DNA of 26,057 nucleotides from an uncultured Lachnospiraceae bacterium (GTDB lineage: Bacteria; Bacillota_A; Clostridia; Lachnospirales; Lachnospiraceae). Below the pieces are notes generated by a model. That model saw only the letters and a program-made list of their open reading frames with translations, searched no databases and had not been told where the DNA came from. Made by a program: the position numbers and the translations under genes. Position 1 is the stretch's first letter. Every line of letters starts with the position of its first letter. This document shows, in pieces, positions 1 to 7,484 of the stretch. The DNA is taken from NCBI GenBank assembly GCA_910585355.1, contig CAJUDN010000029.1:1-26057 (forward strand). The letters run 5' to 3'.

Positions 1-94
1 ACGCGGCGTAGTGGGCTACGTTAAGTGAATTTGGGCCAAATATACCGCAAAGTGGAGCGTGCAGATGACGGGAATGAATTTTCAGACACGCTCT
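1..94 (+). repeat. Dispersed inverted-repeat element, copy 1 (left part missing)
   Basis: Positions 14-78 match 19771-19833 almost base for base, with three differences over the last 63 bases. The right end (77-94) is the near-perfect inverse complement of the left end of the second copy (19688-19705), AGAGCGTGTTTGAAAATT. The window opens inside the element, so its left arm is absent. The inner segment with CCGCAAAGTGG can pair with CCACTTTGTGG in the left arm of copy 2, so the full unit is a long imperfect hairpin of about 155-160 bases. No open reading frame is apparent inside it. This is a non-autonomous MITE-like or REP-like repeat by structure; the mobiliser is unknown. Confidence 0.75.
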
Positions 95-95
95 A

Positions 96-371
96 GGTAT
101 CCTGGTTGCCCTTATCTCCATGATAACATATCTGGCCCTTGTGAAGGTAAATATGTGCAAACTCCTGTTTATTTATACTTTGGTTGTAGATTATATTATG
201 ATTGCCCGGGGAATCGCTATCTTTTTGGAAATATGTTTTTTCATGGAACCAGGAGAGTTCTTCTATTTCCTCGATACGCCGGGCAAAATTATACTCCCCA
301 TGATTCCCTTTGTTGTAGCTGCCCATTTATGCTCTTTTTCCTTAATATTTGCACAGAAACGGGGATATTAA
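96..371 (+). pseudogene. 3' remnant of a membrane-protein gene
   Basis: The frame is open from just after a TGA in the repeat (75-77) to a TAA at 369-371. It encodes about 91 very hydrophobic residues, including LGILVALISMITYLALV at the start, a segment around CKLLFIYTLVVDYIM, and a final stretch IILPMIPFVVAAHLCSFSL, which suggests about three membrane helices. The first possible ATG (120) has no Shine-Dalgarno sequence, and sensible hydrophobic coding continues upstream of it right to the repeat edge at 94. It therefore looks like the tail of a longer membrane protein cut by insertion of the repeat. It could also be a short hypothetical gene. The family is not recognised. Confidence 0.4.
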
Positions 372-434
372 TTGAAATAACAAAAAAAGCACCAACCCCG
401 CAGAAGCTGTGTCTGCAAAATCAGTACTTTCCCG

Positions 435-507
435 TGCGCCTTCGGGGGCTCGAACCCCGGACAAATAGATTAAGAGTCTACTGCTCTACCAACTGAGCTA
501 AAGGCGC
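435..507 (-). tRNA. tRNA-Lys (anticodon CTT)
   Basis: On the minus strand a 73-base cloverleaf is visible. The acceptor stem is GCGCCTT/AAGGCGC, the D arm contains AGCTCAGTTGGTAGAGC, the anticodon stem GTAGA/TCTAT encloses loop CTCTTAA (anticodon CTT, lysine), and the T arm GGGG-TTCGAGC-CCCC is canonical. The discriminator base is A and CCA is not encoded (the genome reads ACG), so CCA must be added after transcription. A promoter lies at 549-577. Downstream on the minus strand is a weak 5-bp hairpin (400-416) followed after 11 bases by a run of seven T residues, a possible terminator. Confidence 0.96.
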
Positions 508-548
508 TAATTTTTTGTTTTTTATGCTATTTCCTTAGCACGTCCATA

Positions 549-577
549 ATTATATGACATGCATCCAAAAAAGTCAA
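549..577 (-). promoter_or_regulatory. Sigma-A promoter for tRNA-Lys
   Basis: On the minus strand TTGACT (572-577) and TATAAT (549-554) are separated by exactly 17 bases. Transcription should begin near 542, about 35 bases before the mature tRNA 5' end at 507. Confidence 0.8.
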
Positions 578-608
578 CACCTTTTTTTATTTTTTCAAGG
601 AAAATTTC

Positions 609-765
609 GTAGCAGCGCAGACCTGCGAAGATTCCGGGTAAAAACGAGCTGAAATCATGTTTGCATAAACGTTTTTACCCGTAATTTTCATAAGACACAG
701 CCTTGGGTACTCCTTGTCCGCGGTACGCAGGCAAGGAGTACCCAAGGCTGAGCTTGAACTGCTAC
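609..765. repeat. Palindromic repeat A, GTAACAGTTC family, two-hairpin type
   Basis: The element begins GTAGCAG and ends CTGCTAC, and both ends are flanked by AAATTT-type sequence. Inside are two hairpins. The first has CGGGTAAAAACG pairing with CGTTTTTACCCG. The second is a perfect 18-bp stem (699-716 with 732-749) around a 15-base loop containing CCGCGGTACGCAGG. The same layout occurs at 13555-13706 with different stem sequences. It lies between the trxA stop (799) and the tRNA promoter. There is no T tract directly after the stem on the minus strand, so it is not a standard terminator for trxA, though it may still stop or protect the transcript. Confidence 0.75.
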
Positions 766-798
766 AAATTTCCTGTTACAATTAGTTTTCTCCGTGAT

Positions 799-1116
799 TT
801 AGAGTGCCGCATCCAGCGCTTTCTTTAGCTCATTTTTATTCTGAAGACCCACAAACTTAGAAACAATCTCTCCATTTTTGAAGATGATTAGAGTAGGAAT
901 GTTCATAATACCGTATCTGCCTGCGATATCCATACTTTCATCCACATCCAGCTTTCCTACCACAGCTTTTCCCTCATACTCTTCCGCCAGCTTTTCAATA
1001 GCCGGAGCCATCATCTTACAGGGGCCGCACCAGACAGCAAAAAAATCCACCAGAACCGGCATGGAAGAGTTCAGTACTTCTGCATCAAAATTCGCGCTTG
1101 TAAATATTTTTTCCAT
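799..1116 (-). CDS. trxA: Thioredoxin
   Basis: This 105-residue protein is full length for a bacterial thioredoxin, the cytoplasmic dithiol reductant that supplies electrons to enzymes such as ribonucleotide reductase and repairs protein disulfides. The active-site motif WCGPC has its cysteines at residues 30 and 33, preceded by the typical VLVDFFA strand, and the cis-proline is in NIPTL (Pro74). The start ATG has AGGAG upstream, and that ribosome site overlaps the stop codon of the 45-aa gene at 1129-1266, suggesting coupled translation. It appears to be last in a minus-strand operon with trmB. No thioredoxin reductase gene is nearby. Confidence 0.95.
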   Translation of the reverse strand: MEKIFTSANFDAEVLNSSMPVLVDFFAVWCGPCKMMAPAIEKLAEEYEGKAVVGKLDVDESMDIAGRYGIMNIPTLIIFKNGEIVSKFVGLQNKNELKKALDAAL

Positions 1117-1128
1117 ATTTTGTATCTC

Positions 1129-1266
1129 CTATTTTTTCTTTTTCCCACCAATGGCGGCATTTGCTTCATCAAAACGTTTTTTGAATTTCAAAATGGTTTG
1201 ATTCAATTCAGTTTTATCACAGGTCGCCTGTGACAAATTTCTTAAAATCCTGGTTTTCATGTCCAT
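1129..1266 (-). CDS. Small basic hypothetical protein, 45 aa, between trmB and trxA
   Basis: The minus-strand frame starts MDMKTRILRNL and ends ANAAIGGKKKK before TAG at 1129-1131. An AAGGTG ribosome site sits about five bases before the ATG. The stop codon overlaps the AGGAG site of trxA, so the two genes are packed as in an operon. The product is basic and lysine rich, with a predicted amphipathic helix in the middle (around LNQTILKFKKRFDEA) and one cysteine (Cys16). A palindrome TCACAGG-TCG-CCTGTGA (1217-1233) lies inside the frame. I do not recognise a family. Expression is supported by the ribosome site and gene packing only. An alternative start is Met3. Confidence 0.55.
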   Translation of the reverse strand: MDMKTRILRNLSQATCDKTELNQTILKFKKRFDEANAAIGGKKKK

Positions 1267-1320
1267 AAGGCACCTTACTACACGCTATGATTGTTCTACT
1301 ATATGCAGTATAGGCTCTTT

Positions 1321-1962
1321 TTATGCCTTCCGGGACGCTGTTAGCTTACAGATCGGTTTTCCCTCAGAGCAAAATTTCATTTCATATTCCGTCATAACAT
1401 TCCCCACTGCCATAGGGCTGCGGTGCAAATCAAAAGTATGTTCCTCCACCTTCCAACCGGCTTCAGAAATGGACTCCAGAGAGTAGCGGAATAAATCCTG
1501 ATTATCCGTTTTAAATTCAATTATCCCATCTGTTTTGAGGATTTTATCATAGACGGCCAGAAAACGGTCCGAGGTCAGACGCCGCTTCGCATGGCGGTCC
1601 TTGGGCCACGGATCAGAAAAATTCAAATAAATTCGATCCACCTCAGAAGGCGCGAACACCTCTTCCAGTTCCAGCGCGTCCAGCCGCATAAAATAAATAT
1701 TGGACAGCTCCATTTCCGCCCGCTTCTGAAGTCCTCGCAGCAATACGCTGGAATATCGTTCAATCCCCACAAAATTGACATCCGGGTTTTTTTCTGCCAG
1801 CTCCATAATAAACTTTCCTTTTCCCATACCCACCTCCATACGGATGGGGTTATCATTTCCAAAAAGCGTATGCCATTTTCCCTTTAAATTTTTTGGATTC
1901 TGGACCACATATGGGCTTTCTGCGATTTGCTCTTCTGCGCCTTTAATATGGCGTAATCTCAT
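1321..1962 (-). CDS. trmB: tRNA (guanine-N7-)-methyltransferase TrmB
   Basis: This 213-residue protein is the usual length for TrmB, which uses S-adenosylmethionine to methylate G46 in the variable loop of many tRNAs in the cytoplasm. Family signatures are visible: the SAM-binding stretch EVGMGKGKFIMELA (residues ~43-56), FVGIERYSSVLLRGLQK, the DALELEEVF segment, and the hallmark NFSDPWPKDRHAKRRL, which carries catalytic and tRNA-contact residues. Near the C terminus EFKTDNQDLF and VMTEYEMKF are also typical. The start ATG follows GGGGGAACC. It is the first gene of a minus-strand run with the 45-aa gene (54-bp gap) and trxA. A promoter is visible at 1986-2014. Confidence 0.95.
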   Translation of the reverse strand: MRLRHIKGAEEQIAESPYVVQNPKNLKGKWHTLFGNDNPIRMEVGMGKGKFIMELAEKNPDVNFVGIERYSSVLLRGLQKRAEMELSNIYFMRLDALELEEVFAPSEVDRIYLNFSDPWPKDRHAKRRLTSDRFLAVYDKILKTDGIIEFKTDNQDLFRYSLESISEAGWKVEEHTFDLHRSPMAVGNVMTEYEMKFCSEGKPICKLTASRKA

Positions 1963-1985
1963 ATTGGTTCCCCCTTATCCTTTAC

Positions 1986-2014
1986 ATTCTATCATTTTCA
2001 CTCTGAATTTGCAA
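1986..2014 (-). promoter_or_regulatory. Promoter for trmB-trxA operon
   Basis: On the minus strand TTGCAA (2009-2014) and TAGAAT (1986-1991) are spaced by 17 bases, about 25 bases upstream of the trmB ATG. Both boxes match sigma-A consensus at four or five of six positions. Confidence 0.55.
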
Positions 2015-2176
2015 GATTCCATTTTTCATCTGTTATTTTTTCAAAAAAACGGAATAATTTCATAAAAGTTCACAAAATGTTGATGCAAAATTTCATTTCT
2101 TCCATTATAATGAAGATAGTGAGTGAATATTTTACAGTATATTAGACTGAATAACGATAAAAATGGAGGAAAATGT

Positions 2177-2977
2177 ATGGCAAAGATGGATAATCCCGAA
2201 AGCTGGAAAAAAATACAAAGAAGCGTCCAGGAAGCAGAGCGGCTGATAGGGCAGAAAAAATATAATCTCTCCATAGTTAAAGCCTGTCAGACCATGGAAT
2301 ACATGGTGAAACTGCAGTGCGATAAGGCCGGAATCGTTCAAGGCCCCACAGAAACCATGATCCGAAAACTTTATGATGGAGGATGGGTTTCCAAGTCCAC
2401 TGCGGAACATTATCTTCAAATCCTTTCCATAGGAAATAAAGCATCAAAGGACGGAGACAACAGCGCTTCCAGCGCAAATCAGGCTTATCATGTTCTGTCT
2501 CAGGAAATCTATTCCTTTGCTGAGGCGGATAAGCCCCAAAAAGCACGGAAACCGGCTGGAAATCAGCCCAGTCGAAGCCGAAAAAAGAGAGAGAAGAACG
2601 GTCTGAACAGCGCCGACCTGCTAAAGCTTTTAATCCCCGCGGCGCTAATCCTTATACTGATCTGCGTGATTATTATTTTTACACCAAAAAAGACTCCAAC
2701 CAGCGAAACCACAGAAGCCCCGCAGACCACAGAAGAAACCACAGAAGCCTTGGAGACCACAGAAGCGCCTACGGAGACTTCCAGTGAAGCCGTCGTATAT
2801 AAAACCACAACCACCTTAAACGTCCGTAAGGGTCCGTCTACGGATTCCGACCGGATCGGTAAGCTGGATCCCGGCGTAACTGTCAATTACACAGGAGATT
2901 ATGATGATTCCTGGGCAATCATCCAATATAATGGCCAGGAAGCTTACGTTTCAAAAGAATACCTGACAACCGAATAA
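2177..2977 (+). CDS. HEPN-like domain, single TM helix and extracellular SH3b domain protein
   Basis: The start chosen is ATG 2177, which has GGAGG seven bases upstream; the longer frame to 2123 has no ribosome site. The 266-residue product has three parts. Residues ~8-115 are helical and resemble HEPN/DUF4145-type domains (SWKKIQRSVQEAERLIGQKKYNLSIVKACQTMEYMVK). A basic patch (RSRKKREK, ~133-140) precedes a membrane helix (LLKLLIPAALILILICVIII), placing the N-terminal domain in the cytoplasm. A Thr/Glu-rich linker (TTEAPQTTEETTEALETTEAPTE) then leads to a bacterial SH3 domain (~208-264, TLNVRKGPSTDSDRIGKL), which usually binds cell wall. The canonical HEPN RNase motif is not seen, so nuclease activity is not supported. 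The architecture suggests a wall-sensing or anchoring protein, function unknown. TATAAT at 2106-2111 may be its -10 box. Confidence 0.75.
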   Translation: MAKMDNPESWKKIQRSVQEAERLIGQKKYNLSIVKACQTMEYMVKLQCDKAGIVQGPTETMIRKLYDGGWVSKSTAEHYLQILSIGNKASKDGDNSASSANQAYHVLSQEIYSFAEADKPQKARKPAGNQPSRSRKKREKNGLNSADLLKLLIPAALILILICVIIIFTPKKTPTSETTEAPQTTEETTEALETTEAPTETSSEAVVYKTTTTLNVRKGPSTDSDRIGKLDPGVTVNYTGDYDDSWAIIQYNGQEAYVSKEYLTTE

Positions 2978-2984
2978 ACGCCGC

Positions 2985-3030
2985 AAAAAATCCTGACCGG
3001 AAGCTTAAATTACATGTTTCCGGTCAGGAT
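2985..3030 (-). terminator. Rho-independent terminator of the LysR gene, overlapping its 3' end
   Basis: A perfect 13-bp stem, ATCCTGACCGGAA (2990-3002) with TTCCGGTCAGGAT (3018-3030), is followed on the minus strand by six T residues (2985-2990). Half of the stem lies inside the last codons of the LysR gene. On the plus strand only a weak pyrimidine tract follows, but the hairpin may also slow transcription from the 2177-2977 gene. Confidence 0.8.
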
Positions 3031-3919
3031 CTTCTTCCCTGAAATATTCGCACATATAATTAAGGAAGTCTTCCACCAGAGGTTTTTCTTTTGCCTGTTC
3101 GAACTCTGTCACCAGCACATCCCTTTGGCAGACCGGATATCGAATGGGAATCAGCGCCACTCTGGGCCCCGGCGCCCCGCCCCAGGATTTCTCCGGCCAA
3201 AAACCAATTCCCAGGCCTGCGGCAATGAGGTTTCTTATGGACTCTGGGCTGTTGCTCTCGAAGATCATCTGCGGCCTCACTCCGGCCTGGCGAAAAAAGT
3301 CATCGCAAATACTGCGAAGCTGCCATCCATGTCCAAGTCTGATATACCCCTCTTCCCGAAGCTCTCTCAAATCCACAAATTTTTTTTCCGCCAAAGGAGA
3401 ATTCGCCGGAACTGCAAGAAAAATCTGTTCATTTAATATCTCCTGCCGAATAGCTCCCTCCGGCAGCATCGGCTTTTCCTCCGGACCCGCCTTATGAACA
3501 GCAGCCCGGGAATCAATATGGATATCGCATGAATCTGTGATTTCCAACTGGGACACCTGAAATTTCACATCCGGACGCCGTCCCCGGTAGGCAATAATAC
3601 AGTTTGTAATAAAGGGAGAAGCGGCAAAAAAATTCAGGTAAATCGTCTGTTTGGACGAATAAACGGATTCCCAAAGCTCATCCTTTAAATTATTAATAGA
3701 TTCCATTATAGGGAACAGACGCTTTTCCAGAAGCTTTCCCTGTTCATTGAGATAAATACGATGGTTCTTACGGTCAAACAGCTTCACACCCAGTTCATTT
3801 TCCAACCGTTTGATGGACTGGGAAAGAGCCGGCTGCGCTATGTGAAGCTCCTCTGCCGCCCTGGTCAGATTTCCATAACGTGCGGCCTCCAGAAAATAAC
3901 GAAACTGCAATAACTCCAT
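3005..3919 (-). CDS. LysR-family transcriptional regulator divergent from the V-ATPase operon
   Basis: This 304-residue protein has the standard LysR length. Residues 1-60 form the winged helix-turn-helix (MELLQFRYFLEAARYGNLTR, AAEELHIAQPALSQSIKRLE, LGVKLFDRKNH). Residues ~90-295 form the periplasmic-binding-like effector domain, with FLAVPANSPLA, the domain hinge, and LIAAGLGIGFWP. It is transcribed away from the V/A-ATPase operon, with a 193-bp AT-rich spacer between the starts. By analogy with most divergent LysR genes, this makes it a candidate regulator of the ATPase operon and of itself. The ribosome site is weak (ACAGG). The effector cannot be guessed from the sequence. Confidence 0.9.
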   Translation of the reverse strand: MELLQFRYFLEAARYGNLTRAAEELHIAQPALSQSIKRLENELGVKLFDRKNHRIYLNEQGKLLEKRLFPIMESINNLKDELWESVYSSKQTIYLNFFAASPFITNCIIAYRGRRPDVKFQVSQLEITDSCDIHIDSRAAVHKAGPEEKPMLPEGAIRQEILNEQIFLAVPANSPLAEKKFVDLRELREEGYIRLGHGWQLRSICDDFFRQAGVRPQMIFESNSPESIRNLIAAGLGIGFWPEKSWGGAPGPRVALIPIRYPVCQRDVLVTEFEQAKEKPLVEDFLNYMCEYFREEDPDRKHVI

Positions 3920-4049
3920 GTTGTATACCTGTATCCTGTCTTTTCCTTTAACTGTGTTTCCATCGGACTCTTGCTAATAACTGTGATGACGCAAAACAAT
4001 TATCCATCCTTTATAACTTCAACCTTATAGTAACATAAATATTATATAT

Positions 4050-4079
4050 TTGAACTGAATAAAAAACAAGCTATATTAT
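4050..4079 (+). promoter_or_regulatory. Candidate promoter of the V/A-ATPase operon
   Basis: TTGAAC (4050-4055) is followed by TATATT (4072-4077, spacer 16) or TATTAT (4074-4079, spacer 18). The surrounding spacer between the divergent LysR gene and the ATPase operon is strongly AT rich, as is usual for LysR targets. The ribosome site AGGGAG follows before ATG 4113. Confidence 0.5.
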
Positions 4080-4112
4080 ATCAAATGGGATTAAAGAAGG
4101 GAGTAATGACAC

Positions 4113-4424
4113 ATGAACATGATCATCGAAAAACTCTCCCAAATTGAGGAGAAATCCAATAAAATCATCGCTGATGGCACTGCCAAAAAAAAGGCTATCG
4201 CAGCTGAATTTGAGAAACGCTCCAAAAACTTTAACGAAAATTTAGCGGCGCAAACCGAACAAAAGCTGAATGCCCTTCGCTCTCATATGGAGCAGGATAT
4301 GAACGCCAGGCTGTCTGCCCAGGAGCAGGATGCTTCCGATGCCGTTTCCCGCTTGGAATGCCATTACAAAGCCCGTCATGAAGACTATGTGGAGCAGCTG
4401 TTCCAGGCCCTAATTGAGGTGTAG
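4113..4424 (+). CDS. V/A-type ATPase peripheral-stalk subunit G/H
   Basis: This 103-residue, almost entirely helical protein is rich in Lys, Glu, Gln and Ala (IEEKSNKIIADGTAKKKAIAAEFEKRSKNF) and should form a long coiled coil. It is the first gene of a complete V/A-ATPase operon. Length and position fit the G/H (NtpF-like) peripheral-stalk subunit that pairs with subunit E and prevents rotation of the A3B3 head. Sequence conservation in this family is poor, so the call rests mainly on composition and context. AGGGAG lies nine bases before ATG. The stop is three bases before the start of subunit C, and a GAGGTG that overlaps this stop serves as its ribosome site. Confidence 0.75.
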   Translation: MNMIIEKLSQIEEKSNKIIADGTAKKKAIAAEFEKRSKNFNENLAAQTEQKLNALRSHMEQDMNARLSAQEQDASDAVSRLECHYKARHEDYVEQLFQALIEV

Positions 4425-4427
4425 CTT

Positions 4428-5489
4428 ATGGGAAGTCTGATGACATACAGCGCCATTGCCGCTAAAATAAGCGCCATGCGGAGCCGCCTTCTCACCAAAG
4501 AGGACTTTTCCCGGCTGGCTTTTTTAGACAGCCTGCCCGAGGCGGCGGAAGCTTTAAAAAATCATCCGTCTTATGGACAGGTGTTCCTGAATGCCGATGC
4601 TGCAAATATGCGCCGGGCAAAAATTGAACAGCTTTTATGGCTTTCCTTATATCGGGACTATTCTTCCCTATATCGCTTTGCATCCATGAAGCAGAGGAAA
4701 TTTCTGGACCTTTATTTCATGCATTTTGAAATTGATATTCTGAAAAAATGTCTGCGGGACGCCGCTTCCAGCAGGAAATCCGAACTGGATTTAAGTATTT
4801 TTGAGGACTTTTTTCACTGTCATTCCAAACTGGATCTTATGGGGCTTGCCGAATGCATCTCCATCAGAGAATTTGTAGACAAGCTGAGGGGTTCCTACTA
4901 CTATGAACCTCTGAAACATTTATACGATCAGGGAGTCTCTTCCCTGTTTGATTATGAATCGGCTCTGGACATCTTATACTTCATCCGTCTTTGGGAAAAC
5001 CTTGAAAAGGCTCTTACGTCCAGGGATCTAAATGCCGTAAAAGAATGTATTGGAGAAAAAATCGATCTCTTAAATCTGGAATGGCTGTCCCGTGCAAAAC
5101 AGCATTACCACTTATCAGAAAATGCCATCGTAGATTTTTTGATTCCCGTTTACTATCGGCTGAGGAAAAATCAGATACAGGAAATGGCAGCCGCGGTTTC
5201 TCTGGATAATTTTCTCCTGATTCTAAAGACTACCCGCTATGGAAACAGGATACTCGGAGGACAGGCCGCTCTTTTCAATCACGAAAACCAGACGTTTAAG
5301 CTTTTATTTCGTTCCCTTCTGGACGCCGTTTACCAGGCTTCCGGGAGAAAAAATCCATATTCGGCAGCAATTATAAACAGTTATTTCTATTTTAAAGAAG
5401 AGGAAATACGGAAGCTCATCACGATTATAGAGGGCATCCGCTATAAGCTGGGCGGAAAAGAAATTCTTTCCTGTCTGGCAGAAAGTTAG
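4428..5489 (+). CDS. ntpC: V/A-type ATPase subunit C
   Basis: This 353-residue protein matches the length and helical character of V/A-ATPase subunit C (the V0d/AtpC family). That subunit forms a funnel that links the central rotor (subunits D and F) to the membrane ring of subunit K. Recognisable features include the N-terminal YSAIAAKISAMRSRLLTKEDFSRLAFLDSLPEA block, the central FMHFEIDILKKCLR, and repeated helical units ending with FKEEEIRKLITIIEGIRYKL near the C terminus, which are typical of the family. In this operon C comes before I and K, whereas in the Enterococcus hirae ntp order it lies after E. Start ATG 4428 uses GAGGTG in the tail of the preceding gene. Confidence 0.88.
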   Translation: MGSLMTYSAIAAKISAMRSRLLTKEDFSRLAFLDSLPEAAEALKNHPSYGQVFLNADAANMRRAKIEQLLWLSLYRDYSSLYRFASMKQRKFLDLYFMHFEIDILKKCLRDAASSRKSELDLSIFEDFFHCHSKLDLMGLAECISIREFVDKLRGSYYYEPLKHLYDQGVSSLFDYESALDILYFIRLWENLEKALTSRDLNAVKECIGEKIDLLNLEWLSRAKQHYHLSENAIVDFLIPVYYRLRKNQIQEMAAAVSLDNFLLILKTTRYGNRILGGQAALFNHENQTFKLLFRSLLDAVYQASGRKNPYSAAIINSYFYFKEEEIRKLITIIEGIRYKLGGKEILSCLAES

Positions 5490-5505
5490 AAAGGGGGTAT
5501 GACCC

Positions 5506-7440
5506 GTGATTGAACCAATGAGTTTCATCAGTATCTCCGGACCAAAGGATGAATTCGACCATATGGTCAACGAGGTTTTATCCAACTATGAAATCCATCT
5601 GGAAGATGCACTTACAGAATTAAAATCTGCATCCAAACTGGTCTCCTTTCCTGGAACCAATCCATACCGGGAGCCATATGAAAAGGGAAAGAGGCTGCTG
5701 GCCCAATACGAAAATCTGTATTCTAAAAAGAATCCGTCTGCGGCTCAGGAACCGTCCATGACCATAGATGAAGCTTCCGCTTTTCTGGAGAAAGCAGACC
5801 AGGACATACAGGAATATGGCAGGAAAAAAGAGGAATTGAATGATAAGGTAAAAGCTCTCCATGCTTCCTATGAACTGGTTCATCTTTTCGATGGACTGGA
5901 TTTTAATATCCCCGCCGTTCTTCAGTTCAGACATGTAAAATACCGTTTTGGCCGGATTCTGAAGGCATTATATCCACAGCTTGAGAGCTTTGCAGAAACC
6001 TCTGATGATACGATTTTATGTAAATGCCATGAAACAGAGCATTATATTTCTCTGCTTTATTTCGTACCGGAGGTCGCCTCTGATCGAATTGACGCCGCTT
6101 TCTCATCCCTTCAGTTTGAGCAGATTTTCTTTCCCGACGAATATGACGGCACTCCAAGGGAGGAAGCGGAAAGACTTCAGAAGGAGCTGGCTGAAAATAA
6201 AGCTCTGTATGAATCCCTTAAAGAGGAAGAACATAAATGCTTCCAAAACTGTCAGGCAGGCCTCCAAACGGCCATGACTGTTTTGGAATCCTATTACACC
6301 AATTTCAATATACGGCGGTATGCGGCTCTGACAAATGAAAAAGAACATCCCTTTTACATTCTCTGCGGCTGGATGGCCTCAGGGGAAGCGGCAAGACTCC
6401 AGGAACAGCTGCGTTCCGAGCCCAATACCTTCCTTGTCATTGAAGACGGGAAAGATCATGTGACCAGCACTCCCCCCACAAAGCTTAAAAACCCGCCTCT
6501 TTTAAGACCGTTTGAAATGTTTGTAAAGATGTACGGTCTTCCGGCCTATGGAGAATTTGACCCGACTCTGTTAATCGCCATAACCTATTCCATCTTCTTT
6601 GGTTTCATGTTCGGAGACGCGGGACAGGGACTTTTGCTTTGCATCGGCGGTTTCCTTCTTTACAAAACGAAAGGGATAAATCTGGCGGCCATTGTCTCCT
6701 GCTGCGGCCTTTTCTCTGTCATATTTGGATTTTTGTTTGGCAGCGTATTCGGTTTTGAGGATATCATTCCGGCGCTATGGCTAAAGCCTGCCGCCGCCAT
6801 GACGACGCTTCCCTTTGTGGGCCGTTTAAATACGGTATTCATAGTAGCCATCGCCGTCGGTATGGGAGTTATTCTTCTTACCATGGCGCTCAATATGATC
6901 ATAAGCTTCAAAAACCGGGATACGGAAAAAACCTGGTTTGACACCAACGGCCTGGCCGGATTTATTTTTTATTTCAGTCTGGCTGCTGTCATTTTCCTTT
7001 ATATGAGCGGAAATTCCCTTCCTGCCACTGTAATTCTGGTAATTATGTTCCTCATCCCTCTTCTGCTCATTTTCCTGAAGGAACCGCTTACGGCTATGGT
7101 TGAAAAGCGCTCGGAAAAAATTTCCGGCGGTCTTGGCATGTTTTTTGTAGAGGGATTTTTTGAACTGTTTGAAGTTCTTTTAAGCTACTTTTCCAACACC
7201 CTTTCTTTCGTTCGTGTGGGCGCCTTTGCGGTAAGCCACGCAGCCATGATGGAAGTTGTTTTGATGCTGGCAGGCGCCGAAACAGGAAATTTGAATCTCC
7301 TTGTGGTAATATTAGGAAACCTGTTCGTCTGCGGAATGGAGGGCCTGATTGTGGGAATCCAGGTGCTCCGTCTGGAGTACTATGAATTATTCAGCCGCTT
7401 CTATAAAGGAAGCGGACATGAATTTAAACCGTCATTTTAA
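5506..7440 (+). CDS. ntpI: V/A-type ATPase membrane subunit I (a-type stator)
   Basis: This 644-residue protein is the stator membrane subunit that holds the ion half-channels. The N-terminal half (~1-340) is soluble and coiled-coil rich. The C-terminal half has several membrane helices, starting near FDPTLLIAITYSIFFGFMFGDAGQGLLL (a family hallmark) and continuing to the end. The conserved LSFVRVGAFAVSHA contains the likely essential arginine, Arg570, which faces the carboxylate of subunit K during ion transfer. The start is GTG at 5506, eight bases after AAGGGGGT; an internal ATG at 5518 has worse spacing. It sits directly between C and K in the operon. Confidence 0.94.
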   Translation: MIEPMSFISISGPKDEFDHMVNEVLSNYEIHLEDALTELKSASKLVSFPGTNPYREPYEKGKRLLAQYENLYSKKNPSAAQEPSMTIDEASAFLEKADQDIQEYGRKKEELNDKVKALHASYELVHLFDGLDFNIPAVLQFRHVKYRFGRILKALYPQLESFAETSDDTILCKCHETEHYISLLYFVPEVASDRIDAAFSSLQFEQIFFPDEYDGTPREEAERLQKELAENKALYESLKEEEHKCFQNCQAGLQTAMTVLESYYTNFNIRRYAALTNEKEHPFYILCGWMASGEAARLQEQLRSEPNTFLVIEDGKDHVTSTPPTKLKNPPLLRPFEMFVKMYGLPAYGEFDPTLLIAITYSIFFGFMFGDAGQGLLLCIGGFLLYKTKGINLAAIVSCCGLFSVIFGFLFGSVFGFEDIIPALWLKPAAAMTTLPFVGRLNTVFIVAIAVGMGVILLTMALNMIISFKNRDTEKTWFDTNGLAGFIFYFSLAAVIFLYMSGNSLPATVILVIMFLIPLLLIFLKEPLTAMVEKRSEKISGGLGMFFVEGFFELFEVLLSYFSNTLSFVRVGAFAVSHAAMMEVVLMLAGAETGNLNLLVVILGNLFVCGMEGLIVGIQVLRLEYYELFSRFYKGSGHEFKPSF

Positions 7441-7484
7441 GAAAGAATTTTATTAAGAAGAAATTTTGAAGGAGGTCAAAAATC

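Noticed and set aside
59..496. 145-codon plus-strand frame across the repeat and the tRNA
   Set aside because: It runs through the tRNA-Lys gene in antisense and through the repeat, and its translation is rich in Cys, Tyr and Pro with no family pattern.
699..749. 18-bp perfect hairpin read as a trxA terminator
   Set aside because: There is no T tract after the stem on the minus strand, and the hairpin is part of a repeat with a relative at 13555-13706.
2123..2176. Upstream extension of the HEPN/SH3b gene to 2123
   Set aside because: The extension has no ribosome site, while ATG 2177 has GGAGG at ideal spacing, and the extra residues look like leader sequence.
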